The notes under the pieces: model-generated
The model's input: the letters and a program-made list of their open reading frames with translations, nothing else
Told to the model about the DNA's origin: nothing
The model's database searches: none
Shown here: positions 8,142-19,300 of the stretch, piece by piece
Position numbering within the stretch: position 1 is the stretch's first letter
How the letters are laid out: every line of letters starts with the position of its first letter
Program-made: the position numbers and the translations under genes
Assembly (NCBI RefSeq): GCF_900100015.1
Contig: NZ_FNDD01000005.1
Coordinates: 62,001-126,000, forward strand
Source: Vibrio xiamenensis
GTDB taxonomy: Bacteria > Pseudomonadota > Gammaproteobacteria > Enterobacterales > Vibrionaceae
DNA: 64,000 bases
Reading direction: 5' to 3'

Positions 8142-9761
8142 CTATTTTTTACGGAACCGAATAAAGCCTAACAAGGTCAGAGTGATCCAACCAAGCGAGC
8201 CGCCACTGCGTGACACGGTCACCTCAGTTTCACCACGAGTTTCGATATCAGAATTGGTCGCGCCACTGATCGGTGTTAAACGTACCGCAACGATTTTTTC
8301 ATCTTGCGTACCAGCACCACAGGTCGAATCAATATTTGTCGTGTCATACCCACCCGCGCAGTAATACGCTGTCGCAGCAATAACGCCATCATCGTTAATA
8401 TCAGATGCTTTAAAAATACGATACTGGTTATTGTTTGATGACGCAGAACCATCATTGGTTAAATCATCCAGATAATATGCGGTATTGCCAAACACATCGC
8501 GAGGATTATTGGTACTACCAGACACTTTCAAAGGCGCGATAAAGCCGCGCTGCGCGCGTGGGTTACCATTGATTTCTCGATGAGTTTCATAGTCGATGGT
8601 ACCAACCACTTCGTTGTAGTTGTTAATTGCACCCGCTTCACCATTGGCACCTGAGAAGAAGATGCTGCCTGAGAACTCTTTATAGCTTGGCGATGCAACG
8701 TTAGTCACGTAAAACAACCCGTTGGCATAAGCACCGTTACGCGCTTCTTCAAGCTTAGCGGTACCAATAGCAACTTTGTTGTCGTTAACCGATGTCAGTA
8801 CCGAGTTTGCATAATCGTCTTCTACATCGTATTTAAAGTTACTAACGAAGGTATTACTCCAAGTCGCGCCTGAGTCCGTTGACTTAAACACACTGGCAAT
8901 CAAACGTTCTTTGCTGTTTGAGTTATAACCCACCGCATACAAAGTGCTGTTGTCGGAATCGTAAATAATGTCACGGGCGCTACCTTGCGGTGCAACACTA
9001 GAACTGGCTTCCGCACTTACCCAAGATATTTGCGTAGGCTCGCCATCAACCCAAACTGTCGCTTTAGAAGTACTTGATTCATCGTCATATTCTGTAGAAA
9101 TACTACCCACTGTATAAGTACTTGACCCATCGCTGATTTGATTCCAAGCATGTGACGCCGTAAAGGTACCCGAAGATGGTAAATCTAACGAAGAACCATC
9201 GACAAACGCTGTAGTGCGAAGTGAGTCGCCCTCATACGCGTTACCTATGACTACACCATCACTATTAATAGCATTGACAACCGTATTCTCACTGGCGACT
9301 TCACTTGACGTACTATACAAATAGGCAATGGAGTTATCATAATTACCGTTTAACTCGTAAGAATAGCCTTCCCATTGCTCTTCAGCCCAATCTTCACACA
9401 GTGAATCGGTGTAGCCCAAGAAAACGTTACAGTAGTCTTCAAAACCATCGTAATCATCAGCTAAATATTCGTAGCCGTAGCGCAAGAAAAACGGCGCTTC
9501 ATCACGGTAACTAAACCCCTCAGGGTATTTTTTAGTTTCCACCGCAATATCATAGTCGGTCGCCGTACAGCCAGTCGTCCAACACGAAGTACTTGAGTCA
9601 GCTTCTGATACCGGCGAGCTTTGACCAATCGCGACACCGTAAGTGTCAACATCTGTGCCTTCCGGTGCGTATTGTGTCACGTTATAAATCGCTGCATTGG
9701 CACTTAATGCGGTGAACACCGTAGCTGCGACAGCTGACAATTTAAATGTTTTACTACTCAT
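8142..9761 (-). CDS. DUF3466 family exported protein with GlyGly-CTERM tail
   Basis: A 539-residue protein of the uncharacterised DUF3466 family. A Sec signal peptide covers about residues 1-23 (ending SANAA). The mature part is acidic and rich in Ser, Thr, Asp and Tyr, with several VAIG or GVVIG-like segments suggesting a repeated beta structure. The last 21 residues are GGSLG, a hydrophobic helix, then RFRKK. This is the layout of GlyGly-CTERM sorting tails processed by rhombosortase and often tied to type II secretion in Vibrio. It lies 11 bases after uup on the same strand. Confidence 0.85.
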   Translation of the reverse strand: MSSKTFKLSAVAATVFTALSANAAIYNVTQYAPEGTDVDTYGVAIGQSSPVSEADSSTSCWTTGCTATDYDIAVETKKYPEGFSYRDEAPFFLRYGYEYLADDYDGFEDYCNVFLGYTDSLCEDWAEEQWEGYSYELNGNYDNSIAYLYSTSSEVASENTVVNAINSDGVVIGNAYEGDSLRTTAFVDGSSLDLPSSGTFTASHAWNQISDGSSTYTVGSISTEYDDESSTSKATVWVDGEPTQISWVSAEASSSVAPQGSARDIIYDSDNSTLYAVGYNSNSKERLIASVFKSTDSGATWSNTFVSNFKYDVEDDYANSVLTSVNDNKVAIGTAKLEEARNGAYANGLFYVTNVASPSYKEFSGSIFFSGANGEAGAINNYNEVVGTIDYETHREINGNPRAQRGFIAPLKVSGSTNNPRDVFGNTAYYLDDLTNDGSASSNNNQYRIFKASDINDDGVIAATAYYCAGGYDTTNIDSTCGAGTQDEKIVAVRLTPISGATNSDIETRGETEVTVSRSGGSLGWITLTLLGFIRFRKK

Positions 9762-9772
9762 TTTAATTTTAA

Positions 9773-11689
9773 CTATTCCTGTTGCATCGATTCGAGCTCT
9801 TCCCAGCGCTCAAATGCAATTTCTAAATCTTGTTCAGCTTGTGAAAGCTTGTCCAACACGGGTTGCGTTGATTCGACGTCTTGGCTGAAAAAGTTGGGAT
9901 CATTAACCTGCATTTGCAAGGCTTCAATATCACTTTCCAACTGCTCTAAACGCGCGGGTAACTCTTCAAGCTCACGCTGTAACTTGTAGGATAACTTCTT
10001 CGCTTTTGGCTTTTCTGCAGCGATTTGCTTAGTTTCCGACTCGAGCGGCGTTTTCACCACTTTCGCGGGCTCACTGCGTCTTGCGGCTTTGGCTTGCTCA
10101 CGCTGCTGCTGCGCATCGTGATAGCCACCAACAAACTCTTCGATTTTGCCATCACCTTCGAATATCCAACTGGTGGTCACCGTATTATCGACAAATTGAC
10201 GATCGTGGCTCACCAGAAGCAAAGTACCCTGATAATTGGCAAGCAAATCTTCCAAAAGTTCCAATGTTTCGATATCTAGATCGTTAGTTGGTTCATCTAA
10301 CACCAACAAATTGTTTGGTCTCAGGAAAATACGCGCTAATAGTAAGCGGTTTTTCTCGCCGCCAGACAAGGCTTTGACGGGCGTTCTTGCTCGTTTTGGC
10401 GCAAATAAGAAATCTTGCAAGTAGCTCAGCGCGTGACGCTGACGACCACCGACCATAACTTCTTGTTTTCCATCGGCCAAATTATCAATGACCGACTTTT
10501 CAGGATCGAGCACTTCACGATATTGGTCGAAATAGGCAACCTCAAGCTTAGTACCACAGTGTAAACGACCGCTGTCTGCCTCTAGCGAGCCCAGTAGCAA
10601 CTTAAGTAAGGTACTTTTACCGCAGCCGTTTGGCCCGATAAGAGCGATACGGTCCCCTCGCATGATATTGAAACTAAAGTCTTTAACAATCGATTTATCA
10701 TCAATTTGATAACTCAAATGCTCAGCTTCAAAGACGATTTTTCCAGAGCGTGATGCATCATCGATTTGAATGTTTGCTTTCCCCTGCACTTCACGACGAT
10801 CTTGACGCTCTTCACGGAGTTTTTTCAAGGCACGGACGCGCCCCTCATTGCGAGTACGTCGCGCTTTGATCCCTTGACGAATCCACACTTCTTCTTGAGC
10901 GAGCTTTTTGTCAAACTCCGCGTTCTGCATCTCTTCAACACGTAACATTTCTTCTTTTTCAGTCAGATAGTTATCGTAATCACCAGGAAAAGAGTTGAGT
11001 TGTCCGCGGTCAAGGTCAACAATGCGTGTTGCCATCGACTTAATAAATGCACGGTCGTGAGAAATAAAGATGATCGAACCGCGAAAGTCTTTTAAAAACG
11101 TTTCTAGCCACTCAATGGTGGTAACGTCGAGATGGTTGGTTGGTTCGTCGAGCAATAACACGTCAGGATCCGAAACCAGTGCGCGTGCCAAAGCCGCTTT
11201 ACGCTGCCAACCACCCGATAAATCCGTCAACTTGGTGTGCGGGTCTAACGCCAGAGCAGAAAGTACGTTTTTGATCCGATCTTCAAATCGCCACGCACCG
11301 GAGTGTTCAAGCTGCTCTTGAATACGAGCTAACTTGTTGATATTCGCATCTGATGGGTCGTGAGCAATCAGATCTAATTGATCTTGGTAGATCTTTAAGG
11401 TTTCGCCCACCTCGGCAAGCCCACCCGAGACATAATCAAACACTGTACCTTGCTCATTACGCGGTGGATCTTGCTCTAAACGAGATACCACCACATCTTG
11501 AGTAATCTGTAGTTTGCCATCATCAAGCTGGACTTCACGTGCCAACACCTTCATCAATGTTGATTTACCCGCGCCATTACGCCCAACCAGACAGACGCGC
11601 TCGTTTTCTTGCAAAGCAAAATCAGCATGATCGAGCAACGGATGATCGCCGAAAGCCAAAAGCCCATTATGAATGGTAAGTAACGCCAT
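9773..11689 (-). CDS. uup: ABC-F family ATPase Uup
   Basis: A 638-residue soluble protein with two tandem ABC domains: Walker A GRNGAGKST near residue 36 and GPNGCGKST near residue 350, with signature motifs LSGGWQRK and LSGGEKN. Between them is the charged ABC-F linker (ARRTRNEGRVRALKKL), and the C-terminus is a coiled coil (about 560-638) that binds DNA in E. coli Uup. ABC-F proteins act on the ribosome; Uup loss raises transposon precise excision. The start overlaps the preceding glutaredoxin-like gene by 23 bases, as part of a rlmL-grx-uup operon. Confidence 0.95.
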   Translation of the reverse strand: MALLTIHNGLLAFGDHPLLDHADFALQENERVCLVGRNGAGKSTLMKVLAREVQLDDGKLQITQDVVVSRLEQDPPRNEQGTVFDYVSGGLAEVGETLKIYQDQLDLIAHDPSDANINKLARIQEQLEHSGAWRFEDRIKNVLSALALDPHTKLTDLSGGWQRKAALARALVSDPDVLLLDEPTNHLDVTTIEWLETFLKDFRGSIIFISHDRAFIKSMATRIVDLDRGQLNSFPGDYDNYLTEKEEMLRVEEMQNAEFDKKLAQEEVWIRQGIKARRTRNEGRVRALKKLREERQDRREVQGKANIQIDDASRSGKIVFEAEHLSYQIDDKSIVKDFSFNIMRGDRIALIGPNGCGKSTLLKLLLGSLEADSGRLHCGTKLEVAYFDQYREVLDPEKSVIDNLADGKQEVMVGGRQRHALSYLQDFLFAPKRARTPVKALSGGEKNRLLLARIFLRPNNLLVLDEPTNDLDIETLELLEDLLANYQGTLLLVSHDRQFVDNTVTTSWIFEGDGKIEEFVGGYHDAQQQREQAKAARRSEPAKVVKTPLESETKQIAAEKPKAKKLSYKLQRELEELPARLEQLESDIEALQMQVNDPNFFSQDVESTQPVLDKLSQAEQDLEIAFERWEELESMQQE

Positions 11690-11909
11690 TTTTATTCAAC
11701 CACTCTTTCAATTCTTGTAAATTAAACGGCCAAAATAGCTCTTCGCCGTCGATATGTGCTACTGGTATCGTGACGCCGTAACGAGAAAACAGTGCGTCGT
11801 TAAATGCGATATCAATAACGTCGATTTTATCTAATATATTCAGCTCTTTAAATAAAGCTAATGCCATCTCACAGAGATGGCATCCAGACGTGCTATATAA
11901 AGTAATCAT
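11667..11909 (-). CDS. Glutaredoxin family protein (DUF836 type)
   Basis: An 80-residue thioredoxin-fold protein with the redox motif CHLC in [15 protein letters not shown], and the cis-proline loop in [11 protein letters not shown]. This fits the DUF836 glutaredoxin-like family. The ATG at 11909 overlaps the rlmL stop codon (ATGA), so translation is probably coupled; a longer frame from 11939 would run into rlmL. The 3' end overlaps uup by 23 bases. Its redox partner is not evident. Confidence 0.88.
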   Translation of the reverse strand: MITLYSTSGCHLCEMALALFKELNILDKIDVIDIAFNDALFSRYGVTIPVAHIDGEELFWPFNLQELKEWLNKNGVTYHS

Positions 11910-14047
11910 TGGCCCGTTTGGCAATGTTCCACCAACCAACAGTTATGAATTTGCTTGTTACGAGCAAAGTCCATTGGCAATGTTTTCGCTGAAATGTTGC
12001 GAGCACTCAAGCCAATCTCTTTAAGTGAATCTTCGTCCATTTTGAAATGACGCTTATTGTTAGAAAACACAATCACTCCGTTTGGACGCAGCAAGCGTTT
12101 CAAATTACGCATCAACTGAATGTGGTCACGTTGTACATCAAAGCTCTGCTCCATACGTTTTGAGTTTGAAAACGTTGGTGGGTCAATAAAAATCAGGTCG
12201 TATTCACCGCTCGCTTTTTCCAGCCATTGCAGGCAATCCGCTTGAATATATTGGTGCTGACGCCCCACCAAACCATTGAGCTTCATATTTTCTTTAGCCC
12301 AATCAAGATAAGTATTAGACATATCTACCGTGGTGGTTGAACGAGCTCCGCCCTTCGCCGCGTGCACGGTCGCAGAGCCGGTATAAGCAAACAGGTTAAG
12401 AAAATCTTTGCCGCTCGACATTTCTCCCAGCATTTTGCGGGTTAACTTATGATCAAGGAACAGACCGGTATCGAGATAATCGTATAAATTGACTTGTAAC
12501 GTGACACCGTATTCATTGACTTGCAGTGTTTCAGATTGTTGAGCCAACTTTTGGTATTGAGCGCGGCCTTTTTGACGTTCACGTACTTTGAGCACCACGT
12601 TATTGGCATCCACTTCGGTCACGCCGATCGTCGCACGAATAATATCAGTGAGTCGGCGTTTTGCTGTCTCTTCGGGAATGCTCTTTGGCGCCGAATATTC
12701 TTGAATAACCAGATGGTCTTGGTATCTATCAATCGCCACGTTGTAATCGGGTAAATCGGCATCATAAATACGGTAGCAGTCGAGTTTCTCTTTACGTGCC
12801 CATTTGCCAATCTTGGCAATGTTCTTCTTGAGACGATTGGAGAAATCCGGCGCAACCACTGCCTGCTCAACAACTTGGTTGCCATCGTTTGCCGTTTGCT
12901 GACTACGAGCAGAAATTGAGTAGTTCTTTTGGTGACACGGTAACGCACCATTATTCAATTTAAACTGTTTCTCTGCTCGCATGCGCAAACAGCTGAGCAA
13001 TTCGTCTGAACTCGAGAAAATGGATGCCTGACAACCACCAAAATGTGCTTTTAGCTGAGCGCCAAATGCAGTGTAGAGCGCAATCAGACCTGGATGCGTG
13101 CCTAGGCGTTCGCCGTAAGGCGGGTTACAAATGATCACACCGTTTTCAAAACCTTGTGGGCAAGTCAAGGTTGCCGCATCACCCAGCGAGAAATCGATAA
13201 GCTCGTCAACACCGGCACGTTTCGCGTTTTCGCGTGCGATATTTAATACCCGCTCGTCGTTATCGAAACCATAGAACTTAGCGTCAACTTTTTTGACACC
13301 ACGTCTTGCTTGCACACTGGCTTCAGATTTAATTTGTGCCCAAAGTTCACGGTCAAAATCTTCTAGCGATTCAAAGCACCAATACTTGCGATTCACTCCA
13401 GGCGCCATGTTGGCCGCGATCATCGCCGCCTCGATAAGCAGAGTTCCCGAACCACACATAGGGTCTAGCAGTTGTTTACTGTTGTCCCAGCCACTACGTA
13501 GCACAATTGCCGCAGCCAAGGTTTCGCGAAGTGGCGCTTTACCAGAAGCAGGACGATAGCCGCGCTGGTGAAGCCCAGCACCCACCATATCAATGCCAAG
13601 CAAAGCATTTTCTTTGTGTAAACGAACGTGAATGCGAAGATCAGGTTGATCTTTATCGATCGTCGGGCGCGGTAGATTACGTTTATTGAAAGCATCCACT
13701 ATCGCGTCTTTGACCTTCATCGCGCCATACTGACTGTTGCGTATTTCGCGATTAGTGCCGTTGAAATCGACGACAAACTTCTTCGAGCTATGGAACTGGC
13801 CTACCCAGTTAATCGCTGCGGTCGATAAATACAGATCCATATCATCTTGGCAGTTAAATTCCGACAGAATTCGTACAAAGCGAGATGCAAGCCGACTCCA
13901 TAAACAACAACGATAAATCTGCTCGTTGGTCGCCTTAAATTTTACGCCAGCTTGAACAGGACTTGGATTTTCGATTCCTAACTGAGCAAGCTCGTCAGCC
14001 AGTAAATTTTCCAGCCCGTTAGAAGTAACCGCGAGATAGTGGTGCAT
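11906..14047 (-). CDS. rlmL: Bifunctional 23S rRNA methyltransferase RlmKL
   Basis: A 713-residue protein with THUMP RNA-binding domain at the N-terminus and two SAM methyltransferase domains. The first (motif [10 protein letters not shown] near 194, NPPYGERLG near 307) makes m2G2445. The second ([16 protein letters not shown] near 545, [12 protein letters not shown] near 620) makes m7G2069. Full length compared with E. coli RlmKL (702 aa). It is the first gene of the rlmL-grx-uup series. Confidence 0.96.
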   Translation of the reverse strand: MHHYLAVTSNGLENLLADELAQLGIENPSPVQAGVKFKATNEQIYRCCLWSRLASRFVRILSEFNCQDDMDLYLSTAAINWVGQFHSSKKFVVDFNGTNREIRNSQYGAMKVKDAIVDAFNKRNLPRPTIDKDQPDLRIHVRLHKENALLGIDMVGAGLHQRGYRPASGKAPLRETLAAAIVLRSGWDNSKQLLDPMCGSGTLLIEAAMIAANMAPGVNRKYWCFESLEDFDRELWAQIKSEASVQARRGVKKVDAKFYGFDNDERVLNIARENAKRAGVDELIDFSLGDAATLTCPQGFENGVIICNPPYGERLGTHPGLIALYTAFGAQLKAHFGGCQASIFSSSDELLSCLRMRAEKQFKLNNGALPCHQKNYSISARSQQTANDGNQVVEQAVVAPDFSNRLKKNIAKIGKWARKEKLDCYRIYDADLPDYNVAIDRYQDHLVIQEYSAPKSIPEETAKRRLTDIIRATIGVTEVDANNVVLKVRERQKGRAQYQKLAQQSETLQVNEYGVTLQVNLYDYLDTGLFLDHKLTRKMLGEMSSGKDFLNLFAYTGSATVHAAKGGARSTTTVDMSNTYLDWAKENMKLNGLVGRQHQYIQADCLQWLEKASGEYDLIFIDPPTFSNSKRMEQSFDVQRDHIQLMRNLKRLLRPNGVIVFSNNKRHFKMDEDSLKEIGLSARNISAKTLPMDFARNKQIHNCWLVEHCQTGQ

Positions 14048-14541
14048 AGTGCTCTTTTTTACTCTGAAAATGACTGCTGATTATAAACAATTCCACCTCA
14101 AGAACATAAACCTTAACCAAGATAAATCCCAAATAGTCATCTGTTCGGTCATTTAATCGCCACATCAATCGTTTCTGGTCGATATATCGCTTGGCACATT
14201 TAGCCGACACTCAATTTCACCGTATTACGTTGCTTAAAAGCGAAGTGAATACTTATTCGCACCCAATTTGGTCTATACCAGCAGTGGTTTTTGGCTGTAA
14301 TTTAGTTACAAAAAGCACTCAATAGAGGAATATTTGGTGAATTACCGAAGGATGGTCTTAGAAAAAGGTGAAATTTCGAGCTTAAAAAAACAGCTATTTT
14401 TCCAACCTATCTCACATTTGAGTGGCAAACATCACCGCTGTGTATCATCCAAGAGGCTCAAAAATTGAGCTTTAATATGAATAAATGGTGACCAATTCAG
14501 GATTGAAATTGGTGTTAAGTTCGGAGGATTGTCATTGAGGC
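14048..14541. other. Intergenic stretch upstream of rlmL
   Basis: About 490 bases without a convincing gene. In E. coli this neighbourhood carries ycbX between rlmL and zapC; it is absent here. Two small symmetric motifs are visible, TGGTCTATACCA (14269-14280) and TGTAA-TTTAG-TTACA (14296-14310); neither can be assigned. The rlmL promoter must lie here but I cannot place it. Confidence 0.5.
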
Positions 14542-14566
14542 AAAAAAAATCGGCCATAGGCCGATT
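14542..14566 (-). terminator. zapC terminator
   Basis: On the minus strand AATCGGCC-TAT-GGCCGATT is an uninterrupted 8-bp stem followed by a run of T. Confidence 0.92.
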
Positions 14567-14598
14567 GGGAAAGTAAAACAAAAAGGAACGAAAGGGCT

Positions 14599-15144
14599 TC
14601 AACCTACCATAGCGATAGGTTGAACAAGGAACTCGTGATTGATGCATACCATTCTGTCATGCATCACTTTAATGGCTTCGCCAAATTTCAGCGTTTTACT
14701 ACCATTTAATGGAAATTCGTCCAAACTTATTGACGCACACAAGCTGGCATTATCGCCGACTTCAAGGACGATACACTGGTTTTCACCATAGCCATTTGCA
14801 AGACTGACTAAATCACCTTCTTGCGGTACATAACTGCCGTCTGAACGACGGTCAAAGAACCAACTCTTAGGCTGTACGGGCTTATGGAAACGCTTTGCAG
14901 CTACGCAATACAATAGCAACTCCGCTTGTCTTGGCTGACTAAGCGCCAAAAGGCCAACTTGTTCTTTGTAAGTTTGGAAAGCAGAGGCATCATCAACAGA
15001 AAACTCATTGACGCCTTGTGCACATTCGACAATCAGTTTTTGAGAAAGGTTGGTCTTAAATACCATGTCTTGACCTAGATCCAGCATTAAATAGCCTTCT
15101 CCATCGTCATAGTACCAAGTCCACATATCATTGGGCTTAAGCAT
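14599..15144 (-). CDS. zapC: Cell division protein ZapC
   Basis: A 181-residue cytoplasmic protein starting MLKPNDMWTWYYDDGEG, matching the ZapC family. ZapC binds FtsZ and promotes filament bundling at the division ring. The two-domain length equals E. coli ZapC (180 aa), and the gene follows pyrD as in enterobacteria, each with its own terminator. A gene for divisome assembly in the same Ter neighbourhood as matP is a known arrangement rather than a new link. Confidence 0.92.
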   Translation of the reverse strand: MLKPNDMWTWYYDDGEGYLMLDLGQDMVFKTNLSQKLIVECAQGVNEFSVDDASAFQTYKEQVGLLALSQPRQAELLLYCVAAKRFHKPVQPKSWFFDRRSDGSYVPQEGDLVSLANGYGENQCIVLEVGDNASLCASISLDEFPLNGSKTLKFGEAIKVMHDRMVCINHEFLVQPIAMVG

Positions 15145-15238
15145 TGTTCCAATTCTCTCTAAATGTGATTGATTAAAACAAGGTAAAACGCTTAATTACC
15201 TTTCCGAACATGCTGACAATTCTATAAGCGCGTAAAGG

Positions 15239-15270
15239 AAAAAAAAGAGGAAATGATTTCTCATTCCCTC
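15239..15270 (-). terminator. pyrD terminator
   Basis: On the minus strand GAGGGAATGA-GAAA-TCATTTCCTC is a 10-bp stem with one G-U pair and a 4-base loop, followed by TTTTTT. Confidence 0.9.
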
Positions 15271-15303
15271 TTCTAAAAATCAATTATTTAGATAAATGAA
15301 ACT

Positions 15304-15316
15304 GTGACGACGTCAC
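15304..15316. promoter_or_regulatory. matS: matS site 1 (exact)
   Basis: GTGACGACGTCAC fits GTGACRNYGTCAC exactly. It lies 3 bases after the pyrD stop codon and before its terminator. MatP is encoded at 4.8-5.3 kb. Confidence 0.88.
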
Positions 15317-15319
15317 TTT

Positions 15320-16330
15320 CTAGATGTTCTTGACGATCTCCGCAACCAGCCCTGGACCTTTGTAAATAAATCCAGAGTAAACTTGCACAAGTTTAGATCC
15401 TGCCATCAGTTTTTCTTTTGCTGACACAAAAGAATCAACACCACCTACCCCAATGATCGGCAATTTATCGCCAAGTTCTTGGTGTAACAAGCGGATCACT
15501 TCCGTACTTCGTGATTGCAAAGGACGTCCACTCAAACCGCCCGCTTCATTAGCATGCTTCATGCCTTCAACAATGGTGCGGTCTAGCGTGGTATTAGTTG
15601 CAATCACGCCATCGATGTTATTTTTGATCAAAGATTCGCAGATCTGCTTGAGTTCTTGATCACTAAGATCTGGTGCGATCTTTAATGCGACGGGAACATA
15701 TTTGCCATGTTTTTCAGCAAGTTCCGCCTGCTTATTTTTCAAAGCTACCAAAAGATCATCCAAGGCTTCACCGTATTGCAGCGTTCTCAATCCTGGCGTG
15801 TTAGGCGATGAAATATTTACCGCGATATAGCCAGCGTACTCGTACACTTTTTCCATACAGATAAGGTAATCTTGCGCCCCATCTTCAATTGGCGTGTCTT
15901 TATTTTTGCCAATATTGATGCCCAGAACACAGTCAAACTTGGCTTTTTTCACATTCTCGATCAAATGATCAACGCCTAGGTTATTGAAACCCATGCGGTT
16001 GATAATACCTTCCGCCTCGACAAGACGAAATAAACGAGGTTGATCGTTACCCGGTTGCGGACGTGGTGTCACCGTTCCGACTTCAACAAAACCAAATCCC
16101 ATCGCATCGAACGCTTCGATACACTCGCCGTTTTTATCAAGCCCAGCGGCCAAACCGACAGGATTACGAAAAGTGATGCCCATGCACTCTACTGGACGAT
16201 GAGGAAGTTGTTGACGATAGAAAAGATCGAGAGGTGTACCGGTGAAACGTTTGAAATTTTGGATTGCTAGATCATGCGCCTTTTCGGCATCTAGTTGGAA
16301 AAAGCCAGCTCTGGCTAAACGGTAAAGCAT
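15320..16330 (-). CDS. pyrD: Dihydroorotate dehydrogenase (quinone), class 2
   Basis: A 336-residue FMN enzyme that oxidises dihydroorotate to orotate in pyrimidine synthesis, passing electrons to the quinone pool. The N-terminal amphipathic helix ([20 protein letters not shown]) that docks on the membrane is present. The catalytic loop [11 protein letters not shown] and the FMN phosphate motif GVGGV are visible. A GGAGG motif precedes the ATG. Length matches E. coli PyrD (336 aa). Confidence 0.97.
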   Translation of the reverse strand: MLYRLARAGFFQLDAEKAHDLAIQNFKRFTGTPLDLFYRQQLPHRPVECMGITFRNPVGLAAGLDKNGECIEAFDAMGFGFVEVGTVTPRPQPGNDQPRLFRLVEAEGIINRMGFNNLGVDHLIENVKKAKFDCVLGINIGKNKDTPIEDGAQDYLICMEKVYEYAGYIAVNISSPNTPGLRTLQYGEALDDLLVALKNKQAELAEKHGKYVPVALKIAPDLSDQELKQICESLIKNNIDGVIATNTTLDRTIVEGMKHANEAGGLSGRPLQSRSTEVIRLLHQELGDKLPIIGVGGVDSFVSAKEKLMAGSKLVQVYSGFIYKGPGLVAEIVKNI

Positions 16331-16344
16331 TGTGCCTCCGAAAG

Positions 16345-16367
16345 AAAAAACCCCGTATAAACGGGGT
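16345..16367 (-). terminator. Terminator of the glutamate dehydrogenase gene
   Basis: On the minus strand ACCCCGT-TTAT-ACGGGGT is followed by TTTTTC. It separates the gene from pyrD, 14 bases further on. Confidence 0.9.
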
Positions 16368-16375
16368 CTTATTAT

Positions 16376-19300
16376 TTACTCATTTGCCGAACAATTCAAA
16401 TTTAAAAGCATTAATTCTCTTAATGCGACTGAGAATTTGGCAAATTCGTGCACGCTACCGACTTTAAATTCGTTAAGAATGTTTTCCCAACGTTTTAGCG
16501 CAAGCTCATTGGTTTGGATCCAAACTTGTAAAGCATCAAGTACATCCACTTTATCATCAAGATGACAACTCAACACTTGACCTGTTAATTGGCGCTGCTG
16601 CCAATCCAGATCTTCACGAAACGCCGCTCGAGCCAGTGCTTGCCAGTTATTATCCACCGCTTGATGGTTAATTTGCTGCAAGAACCAATGCAATGATAAA
16701 CGGTCACCCAAGTTAAAGTACAACTTAGCGCTTTGTTCAACAGATTTGCCTTTTTCACGGGATACTGTTGATATATCCAGTACTGACTGTAAACTCGACA
16801 AACGCGAAACATAATTGGCCGTTTGTTTATCAATGCCCTGTTCTATCCAGGCTTTGGCCATTTGATTGTGTTCTTCGACTTCACTTGGTACCAACATTTG
16901 ATCAAGTTGCTCTGTTATGATCAACACATCTGGCTGGTAAAGTTTGACCAAATCTTTGACACTCTGATTGCTGCCTCGGTTATTACGTAGTAACCAACGT
17001 GACAAACGGCGCAGCGTACGGCGCACATAGTAGATCACATCATACTGAGCACTGGTCGTGGCTTTATTGTCCAGCAATCGAATCGCCGCAAAAACTTTTT
17101 CAAAGCCATAAATTTCTCGCGCCGCCGAATAAGCATTGGCAACTTCAACTACGCTGGCGCCCGTTTCTTCTTGCAAGCGAGTGACGAAATTGCACCCCAT
17201 TTCATTGACCATCTGATTGGCCAGTGCGGTGGCAATGATTTCTGCACGCAGCGGATGCGTGTTCATCTGTTGCACGTAGTGACGGCGTAACTCAGTTGGG
17301 AAGTAATTCGCTAGCTGCTGATGATGGTATTCGTCATTAGCGATATCGTCGTGGGCCAACTCTTCTTTAAGTACCATTTTACCGTACGCAACCAATACAG
17401 AGAGTTCTGGACGAGTCAGACCGAACCCCTGCTTTTCGCGTTCGAGCAAGGTTTCGTCATCCGGAATATACTCAAGGGCGCGATCTAGATGACCCGATTT
17501 TTCCATTGCATGGATAAAACGAATTTGCTCTTTAACCAAACTAATCCCTTGCTGCTCTGTAACCGAAATCGATTCGGACTGTAAATAAGCATCTTCAAGT
17601 ACAATATGACCGACTTCTTCTTCCATCGAATTCAGGATCGTATTGCGCTGTTTGATCGTCATATCGCCATTGGCAACCAAGCCATTTAAGAAGATCTTAA
17701 TGTTGACTTCATTATCCGAGCAATCAACGCCGCCGACGTTATCGACAAAATCGGTGTTGACTCGTCCGCCATTCAACGCATATTCAATACGACTTAACTG
17801 CGTCATGCCTAAGTTGCCACCTTCACCGACAACTTTAGCTTTTAACTCGCGGCCATCAACACGCAACACGTCGTTAGCACGGTCGCCGACATCGGTATGA
17901 GTCTCTTTTGATGATTTTACGTAAGTGCCGATACCACCATTCCACAGTAAATCAACAGGCATTTTGAGGATCATTTTGATCAGCTCATTCGGTGCCAATG
18001 CCGCTTTTTTGGTACCAAGCATCTTTTGAATTTCTGGAGACAGAACGATCGATTTGGCTTTGCGAGAAAAAATGCCGCCGCCTTTTGAAATTAATGCGGA
18101 ATCATAATCTTCCCAGCTTGAACGCGGTAAGTTGAATAGGCGTTCACGTTCCAGCCAGCTCTTTTGGGCATTCGGTGTTGGGTCGATAAAAATATGCATG
18201 TGGTTAAACGCAGCCTGCAGGCAAATGTGTTTCGAAAGCAACATACCGTTACCAAATACATCGCCTGCCATATCGCCAATACCCACCGCAGTGAAATCTG
18301 TGGTTTGGCAGTCAATCCCCATTTCACGGAAGTGACGTTTTACCGACTCCCATCCACCTTTTGCGGTGATGCCCATCGCTTTATGGTCGTAACCGTTCGA
18401 GCCACCGGATGCAAATGCATCCCCCAGCCAGAAGTTGTATTCAGCAGAAACAGAGTTGGCAAGATCCGAAAACGTCGCCGTTCCTTTATCCGCGGCAACC
18501 ACCAAATAAGGATCGTCTTCATCATGACGCACCACGTTTTCAGGTGCCACAATATTGCCATCCACAATGTTGTCAGACACATCAAGCAGTGCACGAATAA
18601 AACGTTTGTAACAACGTTGACCTTCGGCAAAAATCTCATCACGATTAGATAGCCCAGGTTGACGTTTGCAAACGAAGCCACCTTTGGCACCCACTGGCAC
18701 AATTACGGTATTCTTAACTTGTTGCGCTTTCACCAAACCGAGGATCTCAGTTCGAAAATCTTCTTGGCGATCCGACCAACGTAATCCGCCACGAGCCACT
18801 TTTCCGCCGCGCAGGTGCACGCCTTCGAAATCGGCAGCGTAGACGAAAATCTCAAATGCCGGCACCGGCTGTGGAATTTCGGGGATCTCATTTGGTCGCA
18901 TTTTCAAAGACAACCAAGCTTTGGCTTGTTGCTGTTCATCACGTTGATAATAGTTGGTGCGCAATGTCGCGACGATCATTTCCATGTAACGACGCACAAT
19001 ACGATCATCATCCAAGCTTTCCACGCGATCCAACTGCTCGGTAATACTATTGATGATCAGTTGCTCTTGCTTACTGCCTTTTGATTGTGGATCAAAACGG
19101 GCGGCAAACAAATCCACCAACGCTTTGGCCAAATCAGGATAATGATTCAAGGTCTCTTCGATGTAGTGCTGACTAAATGGGAAGCCGACTTGACGCATAT
19201 ATCTGGCGTAAGCACGTAAAATCGAAATTTCACGTCCGGTCAATGAAGCACCGAGAACCAAACGGTTAAAGCCATCACTTTCAAGTTCGCCCTGCCAAAT

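Noticed and set aside
8210..8222. GTGACACGGTCAC as a sixth matS
   Set aside because: One position breaks the consensus (G where C or T is required). The same holds for 30335-30347. Listed only as near matches.
14019..14210. 63-codon open frame upstream of rlmL
   Set aside because: No ribosome-binding site, no recognisable sequence, and it overlaps the rlmL start.
14269..14280. TGGTCTATACCA as a GntR/HutC (DasR-like) operator
   Set aside because: The word resembles such operators, but it is single, and the nearby rlmL gene gives no reason for that control.
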